Shown one piece after another: positions 47,201 through 55,211 of a stretch of DNA of 64,000 bases. Location of the stretch: assembly GCA_004362315.1 (NCBI GenBank), contig SNWL01000003.1, positions 620,001 through 684,000 on the forward strand, given 5' to 3'. Every line of letters begins with the position of its first letter. The stretch's first letter is position 1. This DNA is from Mycobacterium sp. BK086 (GTDB lineage Bacteria > Actinomycetota > Actinomycetes > Mycobacteriales > Mycobacteriaceae). The position numbers and the translations under genes were made by a program. The notes below the pieces were generated by a model. The model saw nothing but the letters and a program-made list of their open reading frames with translations. It did no database searches and was not told the origin of the DNA.

Positions 47201-49374
47201 TGCAGCCACCAGCTCGCGGCGTCGAAATGTCCGGCGGCCGGGATGTCCATCTTGAACAGGTAGGGCACGCTCAGGTGGGCTTCGAGACCCATGTCGAGCG
47301 CATTCTTGTTGGCGGACAGGCCGCCCAACACTGTGAGACCAGGGGTGTTGTCGTCGGTTTGGATCTGGTCGCGGTCGGGCACCAGGTTGTGACGCTGTTG
47401 CACGAAACCGGCGTCCAGGCCGATACGTAGGGCGAAGTCCGGCACGGTGACTCCGACAACGCCTAGCGCGTTGGCGGTGAAGCCGTCATCGACGGCGGTG
47501 CCCACTACGACGGCGGCGCCGAGGGTGAGATCGCCGGGCGGCGGAAGCAGTCCGTCGTCTGCCCAGGGCCGCCAACGGCGCAGTGACTTCATTGGGTCGG
47601 CCGGGTCGGCCAGTGGGATTCCGGAGTTCGTGGCGATCGTGGCCGCCAGTGAGAACAAGCCAAGACCTGTAGGCCCCAACAGAATCGGAGCAGGGAGATC
47701 AACACCGGCCGAGAGCTTCACCTGTGGTCCGTCGAGCGCCACCGCGACAAAGGCATTGACGCGCAAGGGCACGATCTGGGCCCACAGGTCGACGTCGAGC
47801 TTCTCGGCAACGGTCACCTTACCGCCGCCGCGCAGCACACCGGGCAACTCGACGGAAGCATCCAACCCACGCAGGCCGATATCGGGAGTGAGGGCACCGT
47901 CAGCGAACGTCGCGCGGATCGTCGCTCCGGAGACTCGGACCGGGCCGAGATCCACGGTGAAGCGCAGATCCACTTCGAACCAGCTAGACCCGGAGCCGCC
48001 GCGGCTGCCGATCACCTCGAACAAGTTGCCGGGGCCGTCGACGACCCAGCCGCCGGGGTCGACGACATCCGGACGCGCCCCCTGGAGATCGACTTGTATC
48101 GCATCCTCGATCGATGCCGCCGCCACATCGATCACCGCGCGAATGCTGCGCCACCGCACCCGCATCGGACGGCTCATTCCGATCTTGAGCAGCGGCTCGA
48201 CTTTCCATTCCTTGGCCTGCACCGCGCCTTCGAAATCCAGGGTCACCGGCACCTTGCCGTCGGTGGTAGATGCCTGCAGGGTCACACCGTGCAGCACCAT
48301 TCCGCCCAAGGACGCGAATGCGGGACCGAAACCTCGTGCCGCGGCGTACAACAGACCCAGTGCCGCGATCCCTTGAGCGCCACCGCGGGCTGCCATCGCG
48401 GTCCCGAGCACCGTGGTGACGCCGGCCGCGATCGCCGCCGCATCCCCGGATTCGCCGATATGGGCCAGCCCGGCGATCCCATCGGATTCCGCCGTCACCG
48501 CGACCTGCACCGCGGCCGGATCTTCCGGCGGGCGTGAGGCAGTGACACGCACCCGAATCGTCTCGGGCACATGCGGTCCTGTTGCGCCGAACGGTGAACC
48601 GCCACCGGGCAGCTCCAACACGGCCGATATCGCGATGGGCACCAGGTCGGACAACGATGCACGCGTCCCGAGGTGGAAGGTCACGGTGCCGGAGACGTGC
48701 GGACCATCCGGTCCCGCCGGAGTGCGCGGCACCTGCACAGTGATATCGGTGCCGTGCGCGACGGCGGACAGGTCGACGGGCAGTACCAGGCCACCGACGA
48801 TGGGAAGTGCTGTGGGGAGGATCAATTCGATCGCGCCAAGCGCCGGGCCACTGTTGCTCAGCGCAATCTCGGAGCTGGGCAGACTCAGTCCGAAGCCCCC
48901 GGGAAGCACCAGGTGACGCGACGACAGAACCGCGCGGGCACCGGCATCCGGTGTCACGCTCGTGGGATGCGCTGGTGAGCCGCTGATGACCAGGTCCCCG
49001 GCGAATGCGACCGTCATCGGTGCACCGCTCGGCGTCATCGAGGCGCGGGGCGGTTCGGTGGCCAGATCATCGCGGTTCGCGGCCTGCACCTCGGCGATCG
49101 GCGTACCGGCGCCCGCAACGGCGCCGGTGACCCGCACGACGAAACCGCCACCGCCCCCGGCCGGTTGAGACAGCGTGCAGTGCACCGTGCCGCTGAGCGG
49201 GGAATCCAGTGCGCCCGGGATGCTGGCCCCGGAGCCTGTGGCATCGAATGCCCCGCCGGCCGGCGGGAACGGCCCGTCGACTGTCAACGAGTCGAGCACG
49301 GTCGCGATATCGGCAGGCACGACCGTGCTCGCCGCGATCAGGTTCTGACGGATGACGTCGAGCAACGAGTTCAT
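44266..49374 (-). CDS. 1702-residue beta-rich protein of unknown function (weakly DUF6603-like)
   Basis: I do not recognise this protein with certainty. It lacks a signal peptide and clear membrane helices. Residues 1-900 are rich in alternating hydrophobic/glycine strands (GGFGLSLPSSEIALSNSG, LLGPTGLGLFSLAATIATN, GFAVAAGIGFRQVFGVKPVI, GLGPFRIGVSATATMLLSEG), giving a repetitive beta-sheet pattern that recalls the DUF6603 proteins of actinobacteria. After residue 900 the sequence becomes mixed, with a segment AVVDLFFTELKGCIEIG at the junction, then globular stretches to the end. It starts 19 bases after the M14 carboxypeptidase gene and is coupled to the 1024-residue gene. Length and absence of frame breaks show that it is under selection. 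Confidence 0.78.
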   Translation of the reverse strand: MNSLLDVIRQNLIAASTVVPADIATVLDSLTVDGPFPPAGGAFDATGSGASIPGALDSPLSGTVHCTLSQPAGGGGGFVVRVTGAVAGAGTPIAEVQAANRDDLATEPPRASMTPSGAPMTVAFAGDLVISGSPAHPTSVTPDAGARAVLSSRHLVLPGGFGLSLPSSEIALSNSGPALGAIELILPTALPIVGGLVLPVDLSAVAHGTDITVQVPRTPAGPDGPHVSGTVTFHLGTRASLSDLVPIAISAVLELPGGGSPFGATGPHVPETIRVRVTASRPPEDPAAVQVAVTAESDGIAGLAHIGESGDAAAIAAGVTTVLGTAMAARGGAQGIAALGLLYAAARGFGPAFASLGGMVLHGVTLQASTTDGKVPVTLDFEGAVQAKEWKVEPLLKIGMSRPMRVRWRSIRAVIDVAAASIEDAIQVDLQGARPDVVDPGGWVVDGPGNLFEVIGSRGGSGSSWFEVDLRFTVDLGPVRVSGATIRATFADGALTPDIGLRGLDASVELPGVLRGGGKVTVAEKLDVDLWAQIVPLRVNAFVAVALDGPQVKLSAGVDLPAPILLGPTGLGLFSLAATIATNSGIPLADPADPMKSLRRWRPWADDGLLPPPGDLTLGAAVVVGTAVDDGFTANALGVVGVTVPDFALRIGLDAGFVQQRHNLVPDRDQIQTDDNTPGLTVLGGLSANKNALDMGLEAHLSVPYLFKMDIPAAGHFDAASWWLHLGSDDGIGGVHTGRPPGPVKAVVFPGLGPLQVDAGWAFLMIRGNGIDKLAGTNQTLNGFAVAAGIGFRQVFGVKPVIWAEVSASLIAAIGTRPVTVWAQGHLDGAVGLGPFRIGVSATATMLLSEGHVDLHFKVCAVVDLFFTELKGCIEIGSDTTALTQAPPPDPWPLPTVTLADGIGRLLTDPNQPAAGHLVFENGDTPAGGWQSTPTVWPDTIPLLTFPIAPVVDTAAGVRNEVHAGLSGSGRFQHEWHLTRVALERITNAGATGVPLNTVSAWQIPSDVAPDAPSAVTSDQRQLALLTVQQGLSLVHQAPPADGSIPPNVAQGADKCHWHPNAEAAWTYGADARRLPQRRSWRVLPRENQIGFPTGWPNFSRAVGFDIVSPADDPGDLLAGLSETGWIDDGGVVAFAEAVDADGASFDGALRLWGRTSAVLEERHPDARHTVELREPVAEGYLLVDTGRENEDTPWGSATVFTATGSRPAPIEPVGAGLWRVHLAQHGQSSAVGAELNSRALRPLAILGLYALAAAMYDGASSSASDAAALAALPPDTLVDGSGRVVLDAASQYRITATLAYHDRVDAKTNSTATDERTVHWFFRTAGKDPKVNAAQSGVAGAVDNTPWGDTVVAAWKKNAEIVSYKTTSRRVDRFDPGFLSRYLDGYTPADHEPFHFTGDPVTATFRAPHIAQLATTMGRAIGLAARRTDRSNSPHIFLIPGLEAAILAAGVHGPGLSAADLLAKAAGLAGCQSLPDGAQLSGNLPLQPLTPYELSVGLPLTGQTFTLGDPELDGVTFTTSAYAGPTQLIEAFQLADSALALASTPTAHGDVPIGNGGDGAPGALAGLADGSIADDAELEQTLAALGLPPLRPVPAPRSTVLWALSAGRWGVAGLLLESSEPLNRPGRMGIHAAALDGTVFPVMRASRSGTRVLWLRHQPSAPAAPAALVVTADDRGTAFQRRVRVEPVPRFLQGPIKAVRA

Positions 49375-49393
49375 CTACTCACCCCGTAGTCGT

Positions 49394-50602
49394 TCAGATC
49401 GCGGACAAGAGCCCGAACAGCGCGGCGTGGATCTCTCGTTCCACCTTGGGGTATTGCATGCTCGAATCGGGCCAGTATCCGCCGTCGTCGTCATCGGGGT
49501 CCGACGGATTTTGCCCCAACTCCCAGCCGGCTTCCAGGGTGAACGTGTGGGTGTTGAGCAACAGCGGATCGGCGAATTGACGGCTGAACGTGAAGTCGTC
49601 GAATGCGCCGGTGGTCGGATACAACAGCGAGGACGGCTGCGGGATGTAGGTCGAGCGTTGGATTGCCGTGGCGTCACTTCCGGCGGATGCCGCGATCGCC
49701 GTCGCCATCGAGGCGGCCAACGACTGGTGCCGCGACAGCAACGGTCCGCGGGCATCCGCGAAGTTGTCGGGGATGTACTCGGCGTAGGTGCCGTTGGGCA
49801 CGACCCCGTCGCGCTGGAAATCGAACAACGGGTTCAGGAAGCTCTGCGTCTGGTCGACAGACTGGTTCTGTTCAATTCCCCACGGGTACAGGATGGTTCG
49901 CCCGAACATGTGTACGTCCACCAGGTAGGTGATACCCGTCTGGGTGATCAGCTCCATGAGGTTCATCGTTTCGGGCTCGATCGACGGTCCATCCGGCGGC
50001 GGCGCCACGGTGTAGCCGCGGAAGATCTCACTGCACGGATTCTTCGACGTGTGGGCTGCCGGTGCCGCGGCGGGCGAATAGTAGATGTCCTGATCCCAGG
50101 CGATCGGGAAGTTCCGATTGAGGTCCACGCCCTCGCACCCCGGGCCGGGACGGCGGTTCTTGCGCCACAGCCGGTTGAAGGATGCGCTGCTGGACAAAAC
50201 CAAGTCACGGCCATCCGGATTGACGCAGGGCACTACGTACAGGTCGATCGTGCTGAAGATGGCATTGACCGTCGCAAGCGGTATGACGAACTCGTCGTAG
50301 ACCACCCCGGTGGCGTCGGTGAACGCGGGATAAGTGATGTCGGTTCCGTTGGTGAACGCGCTCAGCAGCTGGTTGCAGAACGACAACAGCGCATCAGGTG
50401 GCGCCAGCTCGCGGCTGTGGACGCCGCCGGTGAAGAGCACCGGTATCGCGTCCGCGACTCCCGTGTTGATCTTGACGAACGGTACCGGCTGATTGTCCTG
50501 GGCGGTCAGGTGATTGAGGGTGAAGCGTGTGCAGTTGAACGAGAAGTTTGCCTCGAGTGCGGTGACCGCATTGGCGATCGCTGCGGATTTCTTGTAGGCC
50601 AT
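49394..50602 (-). CDS. M14 family zinc carboxypeptidase
   Basis: A 402-residue M14 metallocarboxypeptidase. Zinc ligands are His62 and Glu65 (GGVHSREL) and His231 (YLVDVHMFG); the substrate-binding set is VNPDGRD, NRLWRKNRR and GVDLNRNFP; the catalytic glutamate is probably Glu357 (FTLEAGWE). Unlike most relatives it has neither signal peptide nor N-terminal propeptide in the same chain. ATG 50602 is preceded by AGGAAGAAGG. The gene just upstream encodes an 82-residue protein that resembles such a propeptide. The cluster also has an M64 peptidase, so coordinated proteolysis of a shared target is plausible. Confidence 0.88.
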   Translation of the reverse strand: MAYKKSAAIANAVTALEANFSFNCTRFTLNHLTAQDNQPVPFVKINTGVADAIPVLFTGGVHSRELAPPDALLSFCNQLLSAFTNGTDITYPAFTDATGVVYDEFVIPLATVNAIFSTIDLYVVPCVNPDGRDLVLSSSASFNRLWRKNRRPGPGCEGVDLNRNFPIAWDQDIYYSPAAAPAAHTSKNPCSEIFRGYTVAPPPDGPSIEPETMNLMELITQTGITYLVDVHMFGRTILYPWGIEQNQSVDQTQSFLNPLFDFQRDGVVPNGTYAEYIPDNFADARGPLLSRHQSLAASMATAIAASAGSDATAIQRSTYIPQPSSLLYPTTGAFDDFTFSRQFADPLLLNTHTFTLEAGWELGQNPSDPDDDDGGYWPDSSMQYPKVEREIHAALFGLLSAI

Positions 50603-50621
50603 CGCCCGCCTTCTTCCTGAT

Positions 50622-50870
50622 CTATTCGTCTTCGATCTGGTTGTCGATGGCATCCCACCGCTGCTGCAGTGCGACCTCGTCACGAAGAATCGAGACCTCG
50701 TAATCCAGTGCCACCAACGTGTCGAGCGTTTCGACCGGCGCGTAGGCGACGACACTCCATTGCCCGTCCGCCACCTCACTCGCCGTTGCCCGAACCAAGG
50801 ACACGTCAGCGACGGTGACCAAACCGGCCATCGCTTCTTGTGTGCCGCTGATCAATGCGCATGCGACCAT
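50622..50870 (-). CDS. 82-residue protein, possible stand-alone propeptide of the M14 enzyme
   Basis: A small acidic protein of 82 residues. Its second half, VAYAPVETLDTLVALDYEVS followed by ILRDEVALQQRW, resembles the N-terminal propeptide of M14 carboxypeptidases, where a strand is followed by a helix ending in a L..LGYEV..L motif. It lies 19 bases upstream of the M14 gene, which lacks a propeptide. It may therefore fold or inhibit that enzyme in trans. This is inference from weak similarity; it could instead be an unrelated small structural protein. Start ATG 50870; no signal peptide. Confidence 0.6.
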   Translation of the reverse strand: MVACALISGTQEAMAGLVTVADVSLVRATASEVADGQWSVVAYAPVETLDTLVALDYEVSILRDEVALQQRWDAIDNQIEDE

Positions 50871-50891
50871 TTCGGCCCCGCTTTCGGTTGG

Positions 50892-52637
50892 TTACCAGAT
50901 GTGGTCGATCGCCGCGGTGCCGTCAGCACCCTTGTAGGCAACCTCGTACGGCTCGTCGCCGATATGCAGCTGAGCAAACAGGCTCCAGCCGGGTTGCCAA
51001 TTGCGATATAGCAACGTGTCCACGCCGGTTCCGTCCGGCCGCACTCGGTCCACCGACATCAGCCCGTCGCCGGCGCGATAGGCAACGTAGAAGGTGTCGC
51101 CGAACCGGGTGAACGGTGTGAAGGCGGTCCAGCCCGGGCTCCAGGTGAAGTTGGCGGTCGTGGTGACGTCTTGGCCGTCCGGTGAAATCCTGCACAGTTG
51201 GGCTCTTCCGGCGGCGGTGTCATAGAGAAGCAGCCGCTGGCTGGGTCCGGTACTCAGCGGCACGAAGTGGGTCCAGCCCGACGACCATGTCGACCCCATC
51301 GTGTTCTTGAATCCCGAACCGTTGGACAGCAGCTGATCGATCGCCACACTGCCGGTGGCTTGTTTGTACGACAGCAGGAACTGGTTGCCGCCCAAAGTGA
51401 ATGGCGTGAAGTGTGTCCACCCGGTCGACCAGTTCGCCGTCCACCGAGTAGTGACATCAGCCCCGTCGGCGCTGACGTCGTCCAGTTCGACCCCGCCCGT
51501 CGACGCGCGGTAGAGCAGCAGATGCGCTCCGGCCGTCGACTTCAACGCGGTGATGCCGGTCCACTTGCCACCCCACGTCGACCCCATCCTGTTGTCCCAG
51601 CCGCTGGCATCCGCGCGCAACCGGTCGATACTGACGCCGCCGCTCTGCAGCTTGTAGGACAACATGTGGCACACACCGGCCAGGTCAAACGGAACGAAAT
51701 GCGTCCATCCCAGCGACCACCCCTCCCGTAAGACTTCTTCAGGGCGGTGCGCGAAGCGGGACAGGGTTCCTGAGATTTGTTTTTGGCACACCGGGCAGAA
51801 CGGTGCGGCGAGAGTCTGCATCTTGCAGTCGTAGGACGGGCGGAAAATACCGCAGTGGAAGTTCAATCCGCCTTCATAGGCACCGACATCGCGCGGACCC
51901 AACGGATTGGCACGCGTATCGCAATGAGTGCAGTTCGGATTCTTCAACGTGGGCAGTGCGGTGTCTGCCACGGTGAGCGAGTCGTGCCACTTGACCGTCG
52001 ACCATGCCGTCGACGCTGTGATGTTGGCCTGAGACGGCTCGCCGCCGGTGTAGGCGTCATGCGCCGGGTCTGTTTCGCCACACCCTTTGTAGGTCGGATA
52101 CTCGTCCGCGAGCCCAAAGGACGAATGACCCATTTCGTGGATCGCGATGCGCGCGGAATCCGGGTGCAGTGAGAAGGTCGCGACTTTGCCGCCCGAACCT
52201 CCGTATTGGGGGCTGTTGACCAGCAGCATCGGCTGACTCGTCTGAGGCAGCGCGGCCTTGGCCGCCGCCTCGACCCTGTCGGCGTCCGCACGGTGCGGAC
52301 CGAGCAGTCGGTGTATCTCGCCGTCAAGGCAGAACGTCGAGTCGAAGAATGTGCGGGCGACAGCACCGGTTCCCCGACACGGTTCCCCGGCCGGATCATC
52401 GGCGCCGGCATCGGTGGATGTGACGTCGAGGCGGTACACGTTGATGGCCGTTCGGTAGATATCGAAGGGCGGCGTTGCGAAAAGGGTGTTGACGAACTGT
52501 AGGACACCGGCGGCGAAGGCCGCCTGGTCGACTTCCCGGAAGCCATCGGCGGCAACCATCACATTGAAGCGACGCGCGGCAGGTCCGTGTTCTCGTACGA
52601 TTTGGCTGCCGATGATGGCGCCATCGTGTTCAGTCAT
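50892..52637 (-). CDS. M64-type metallopeptidase with six C-terminal beta-propeller-like repeats
   Basis: A 581-residue protein. Residues 1-300 form an M64 (IgA-peptidase-type) zinc peptidase: RFNVMVAADGFREVDQAAF at the start, YRLDVTSTDAGADDP, and the zinc site HEMGHSSFGLADEY (His167, Glu168, His171, then Asp178/Glu179). Cysteine pairs (NCTHC, FCPVC) could bind a second metal. Residues 305-581 hold six repeats of about 48 residues with a W..GWTHF.PF...LLSYK..TG.V.ID pattern, like blades of a lectin-type propeller. There is no signal peptide. ATG 52637 follows AGGA. The peptidase plus binding-module layout suggests action on a polymer or surface target. Confidence 0.85.
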   Translation of the reverse strand: MTEHDGAIIGSQIVREHGPAARRFNVMVAADGFREVDQAAFAAGVLQFVNTLFATPPFDIYRTAINVYRLDVTSTDAGADDPAGEPCRGTGAVARTFFDSTFCLDGEIHRLLGPHRADADRVEAAAKAALPQTSQPMLLVNSPQYGGSGGKVATFSLHPDSARIAIHEMGHSSFGLADEYPTYKGCGETDPAHDAYTGGEPSQANITASTAWSTVKWHDSLTVADTALPTLKNPNCTHCDTRANPLGPRDVGAYEGGLNFHCGIFRPSYDCKMQTLAAPFCPVCQKQISGTLSRFAHRPEEVLREGWSLGWTHFVPFDLAGVCHMLSYKLQSGGVSIDRLRADASGWDNRMGSTWGGKWTGITALKSTAGAHLLLYRASTGGVELDDVSADGADVTTRWTANWSTGWTHFTPFTLGGNQFLLSYKQATGSVAIDQLLSNGSGFKNTMGSTWSSGWTHFVPLSTGPSQRLLLYDTAAGRAQLCRISPDGQDVTTTANFTWSPGWTAFTPFTRFGDTFYVAYRAGDGLMSVDRVRPDGTGVDTLLYRNWQPGWSLFAQLHIGDEPYEVAYKGADGTAAIDHIW

Positions 52638-52645
52638 TGCGCGTC

Positions 52646-53047
52646 CTAGAGTTCGACGGTGGCCAACGCGACTGCCGCGATGCCCTGGTCGTTGTCCACC
52701 GGGTCGGGCCCAAAGATGACGAGGGTCGTGGCGTTCCCGAGCGCCGGCGTGAGCAAGTCGAACGAACCAGCTGACTCATCACTCTTCGCACGAACGAAAG
52801 TTCCATCCTCGGTGGGTATTTCGTAGTGCGGAGACATCGGGTTTTCGGAGATCCTGCGGAAGAGCACAGCATCGTTTGTGTCGCGTAGCTCGTACCAGAA
52901 CCCGGCGAAGCCACTGATATCGTCAGTCCGGTCAGACGGGCCAGTACGCATTTCCACGTTGGCGACGTCGGTGACCGCGAGCGCCGCGCCATCGAAGGCC
53001 ATGCTGAATCGCCATGTCAGGTCTTGGCTGGGAGGGTCGTCAGGCAT
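52646..53047 (-). CDS. 133-residue protein of unknown function, first gene of the accessory cluster
   Basis: I do not recognise this acidic, beta-rich protein (for example LTWRFSMAFDGAALAVTDVA, GFAGFWYELRDTNDAVLF). It has no signal peptide, membrane segment or cysteines. ATG 53047 is chosen because AGGAG lies six bases upstream; the frame is open to 53089. It ends eight bases before the M64 gene, so it probably heads the same transcript. It may be a chaperone, carrier or structural partner of the peptidases; nothing in the sequence decides. Confidence 0.65.
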   Translation of the reverse strand: MPDDPPSQDLTWRFSMAFDGAALAVTDVANVEMRTGPSDRTDDISGFAGFWYELRDTNDAVLFRRISENPMSPHYEIPTEDGTFVRAKSDESAGSFDLLTPALGNATTLVIFGPDPVDNDQGIAAVALATVEL

Positions 53048-53242
53048 TGCGCTGCTCCTGCCTATTTGGTATCCGTATTCCGTTGTCACACAGCAATATC
53101 AGGAGATAGCGGCCCGTTTTGCCGAGCAAGCACATCGCCGCCAGATCGGTTGCACATGACGATCCCCCTCCCCGCAGGTTCGATGTCGATGACCCGAACA
53201 CTGCCCCCCGTTCACGATAGGACGGCGGAACAAGCCCGCCAC

Positions 53243-53258
53243 AAGTAGCGGCCTACTT
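53243..53258. terminator. Candidate hairpin in the gap before the accessory cluster
   Basis: AAGTAG-CGGC-CTACTT is a perfect 6-bp inverted repeat 45 bases beyond the stop of the minus-strand oxidoreductase gene. It could end that transcript before the cluster promoter. The rest of the gap (53048-53302) shows only a weak TATCGT -10 candidate on the minus strand. Confidence 0.35.
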
Positions 53259-53302
53259 AAAAACGCGAGCTTCCCCACGTAGCACGATGAGTAGTACGAA
53301 GG

Positions 53303-54124
53303 TCAGAGTGCTGCGCACCGCTCCAACAGCTCGGCTGGCGGCGGCTGGTAGAAGCTCAATACCGCATGCTCACAGCCCAGCTCCGCGAACTGCGGCAGCA
53401 GATCCAACTGCTCCTCGACCTGCTCGGGTTGGTCCGGATACAGGAAGACCTGAACCGAGCGGCGGATCGTGGCAGGGTCCCGGCCGACCTCTTCGCACGC
53501 CTCGGTCAGCCGCACACTCGCATCGCCCCAGAGCTGCGGGGCGCCATGGCTGGGCATGTTCCATTCGTCGGCGTGACGCGCGATGACCCGCAACATCTTG
53601 GGCTGCGATCCCCCAACGACGATCGGGGGGTGCGGCCGCTGGATCGGCTTGGGTTCGCAGAGCGCGTCATTCAGCGTGTAGAACCGGCCCTCGAACGCGA
53701 CCGTCTCCTCGGTCCACAGCCGGCGGATCACCGTCAAAGCCTCGTCCAGCATCGCGACTCGCGTTCCCGCACTGGGAAATTCGATGCCGTACCCGAGATG
53801 CTCGGCCTCGTGCCAGCCCGCCCCGATACCGAAGTCCAGCCGCCCACCACTGATGTGATCGACGGTGACAGCCATCTTCGCCAGGATCGCCGGGTTGCGA
53901 TACGTCACGCCGGTGACCATGCAACCGATGCGGGCTCGCTGGATCACCACCGCCATCGCGGCCAGCATTGTCCACCCCTCGTGCGTCGGTGCGGCGTTCT
54001 CGGCCAAACCGTAGAAGTGGTCGTAATTCCAGATCGCCTCGAAGCCGAGCTCGTCGGCAGCGCGCCAGAACTGCTCGAGCTCGGGATAGGTGAACGTGGG
54101 TGCGAGCTTGGCCGAGATCCGCAT
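53303..54124 (-). CDS. LLM-class F420-dependent oxidoreductase
   Basis: A 273-residue luciferase-like TIM-barrel protein. Typical stretches are AADELGFEAIWNYDHFYGLA near the start, TGVTYRNPAILAKMAVTVDH, ISGGRLDFGIGAGWHEAEHL and PHPPIVVGGSQPKMLRVIAR. This class usually uses coenzyme F420 in mycobacteria; the substrate is unknown. Start ATG 54124. It diverges from the DJ-1-like gene, with 87 bases between them. Confidence 0.88.
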   Translation of the reverse strand: MRISAKLAPTFTYPELEQFWRAADELGFEAIWNYDHFYGLAENAAPTHEGWTMLAAMAVVIQRARIGCMVTGVTYRNPAILAKMAVTVDHISGGRLDFGIGAGWHEAEHLGYGIEFPSAGTRVAMLDEALTVIRRLWTEETVAFEGRFYTLNDALCEPKPIQRPHPPIVVGGSQPKMLRVIARHADEWNMPSHGAPQLWGDASVRLTEACEEVGRDPATIRRSVQVFLYPDQPEQVEEQLDLLPQFAELGCEHAVLSFYQPPPAELLERCAAL

Positions 54125-54211
54125 GCCTGCAGCCTACGTTGGCAAGATCCCATCGCCAGCTGTCAACCGCGCCACTGTTGGTGACCGGCCGCTGCATCCG
54201 ACGATGTCGGC

Positions 54212-54868
54212 ATGCATGCACAGATAGTCCTGTTCGACGGATTCGATCCCCTCGACGCCATCGCTCCCTTCGAAGTGCTCGCCGCCGGTAGCGATGCCGT
54301 CGGCGGCGAGCTGGTGGTCGAGATGGTCACTGCCGAAGGCCCGCGGCCCGTCACAAGCGGCACCCGCGGGTTGGTGATCGAAGCCACCGGTCAGCTCGAC
54401 CCCGCCAAGCCGGGCTACATCATCGTGCCCGGCGCGTCCGGACCCATCGAGGGCGATCCCGACGAGGGTGTCGAGACCATCCCGGTCCTGCTGGCCCGAT
54501 TTGGCGAAACCGCGGCAGTCCCATTGCTGCGCAAGGCGTTCGACAACCCGGACATCACGGTGGCCACGGTCTGCGGCGGGTCGCTCGCGTTGGCGATGGC
54601 GGGACTCATCGAGGGCCGCAACGCAAACACCCACCACCTCGGCATCGACGTCCTGGAAGCCACCGGCGCCACGCCGATCCAGGCCAGGGTGGTCGATGAC
54701 GGCGATCTGGTGAGCGCCGGCGGCGTGACATCGGGCCTGGACCTCGCCCTGCACCTGCTGCACCGAAGTTATGGTCCCCGAGTGGCTTTGGCCGTCGAGG
54801 ACATGTTCGCCTACGAGCGGCGCGGAACGGTGTGGACCAACACCGGCCGAGTCCCGGTGGCGGTGTGA
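54212..54868 (+). CDS. DJ-1/PfpI family protein
   Basis: A 218-residue DJ-1/PfpI/ThiJ-type protein. The nucleophile elbow is VATVCGGSLALA (Cys about 115), preceded by the conserved glutamate-bearing strand (MHAQIVLFDGFDPLDAIAPF, with the family's acidic residue in the PFEVL turn). Relatives include isonitrile hydratases and the sensor domain of GlxA-type regulators, but no DNA-binding domain is attached. Its stop overlaps the next start as GTGA, so the two genes are probably co-translated. Confidence 0.85.
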   Translation: MHAQIVLFDGFDPLDAIAPFEVLAAGSDAVGGELVVEMVTAEGPRPVTSGTRGLVIEATGQLDPAKPGYIIVPGASGPIEGDPDEGVETIPVLLARFGETAAVPLLRKAFDNPDITVATVCGGSLALAMAGLIEGRNANTHHLGIDVLEATGATPIQARVVDDGDLVSAGGVTSGLDLALHLLHRSYGPRVALAVEDMFAYERRGTVWTNTGRVPVAV

Positions 54869-55176
54869 GCATCCTCGGCGACTGGGACGTCGCGATCAAG
54901 ACTCCAATCGGCACACTTCATGTCGTCTACAGCTTCACCCAACACGACGAAGGCGTCGCCGGAACCGCGGCGGGCAAGGACGAAACCGTGCCGCTCAGCG
55001 ACATCGTCGTCGCGCCAACAGCCGACGGCGAACGAGTCACCTGGCGTCAAACCGTCACCAAACCAATGCGATTGAAGCTTGATTTCGACGTGCAGGTGCA
55101 CTCCGACCAACTGAAAGGCCACTCCCGCGCTGGCCGGCTACCCCGAACCGCGGTCACCGGCCAACGCCGAACCTGA
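54865..55176 (+). CDS. 103-residue protein of unknown function
   Basis: A small, likely beta-rich cytosolic protein (LGDWDVAIKTPIGTLHVVYS, VTWRQTVTKPMRLKLDFDVQ). The strand pattern suggests a small barrel or lipocalin-like fold that could bind a ligand. I do not recognise a named family. GTG 54865 overlaps the DJ-1-like stop (GTGA); the frame is open to 54832. It is probably functionally tied to the DJ-1-like protein. Confidence 0.65.
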   Translation: MSILGDWDVAIKTPIGTLHVVYSFTQHDEGVAGTAAGKDETVPLSDIVVAPTADGERVTWRQTVTKPMRLKLDFDVQVHSDQLKGHSRAGRLPRTAVTGQRRT

Positions 55177-55211
55177 CCCGAGCCAGCCAGTCGCAAAGGT
55201 ATCGTCAGCGA

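Noticed and set aside
41195-53047. Six-gene cluster as a prophage or contractile tail system
   Set aside because: No sheath, tube, baseplate, portal, terminase or integrase gene is present, so the phage-like reading has no support.
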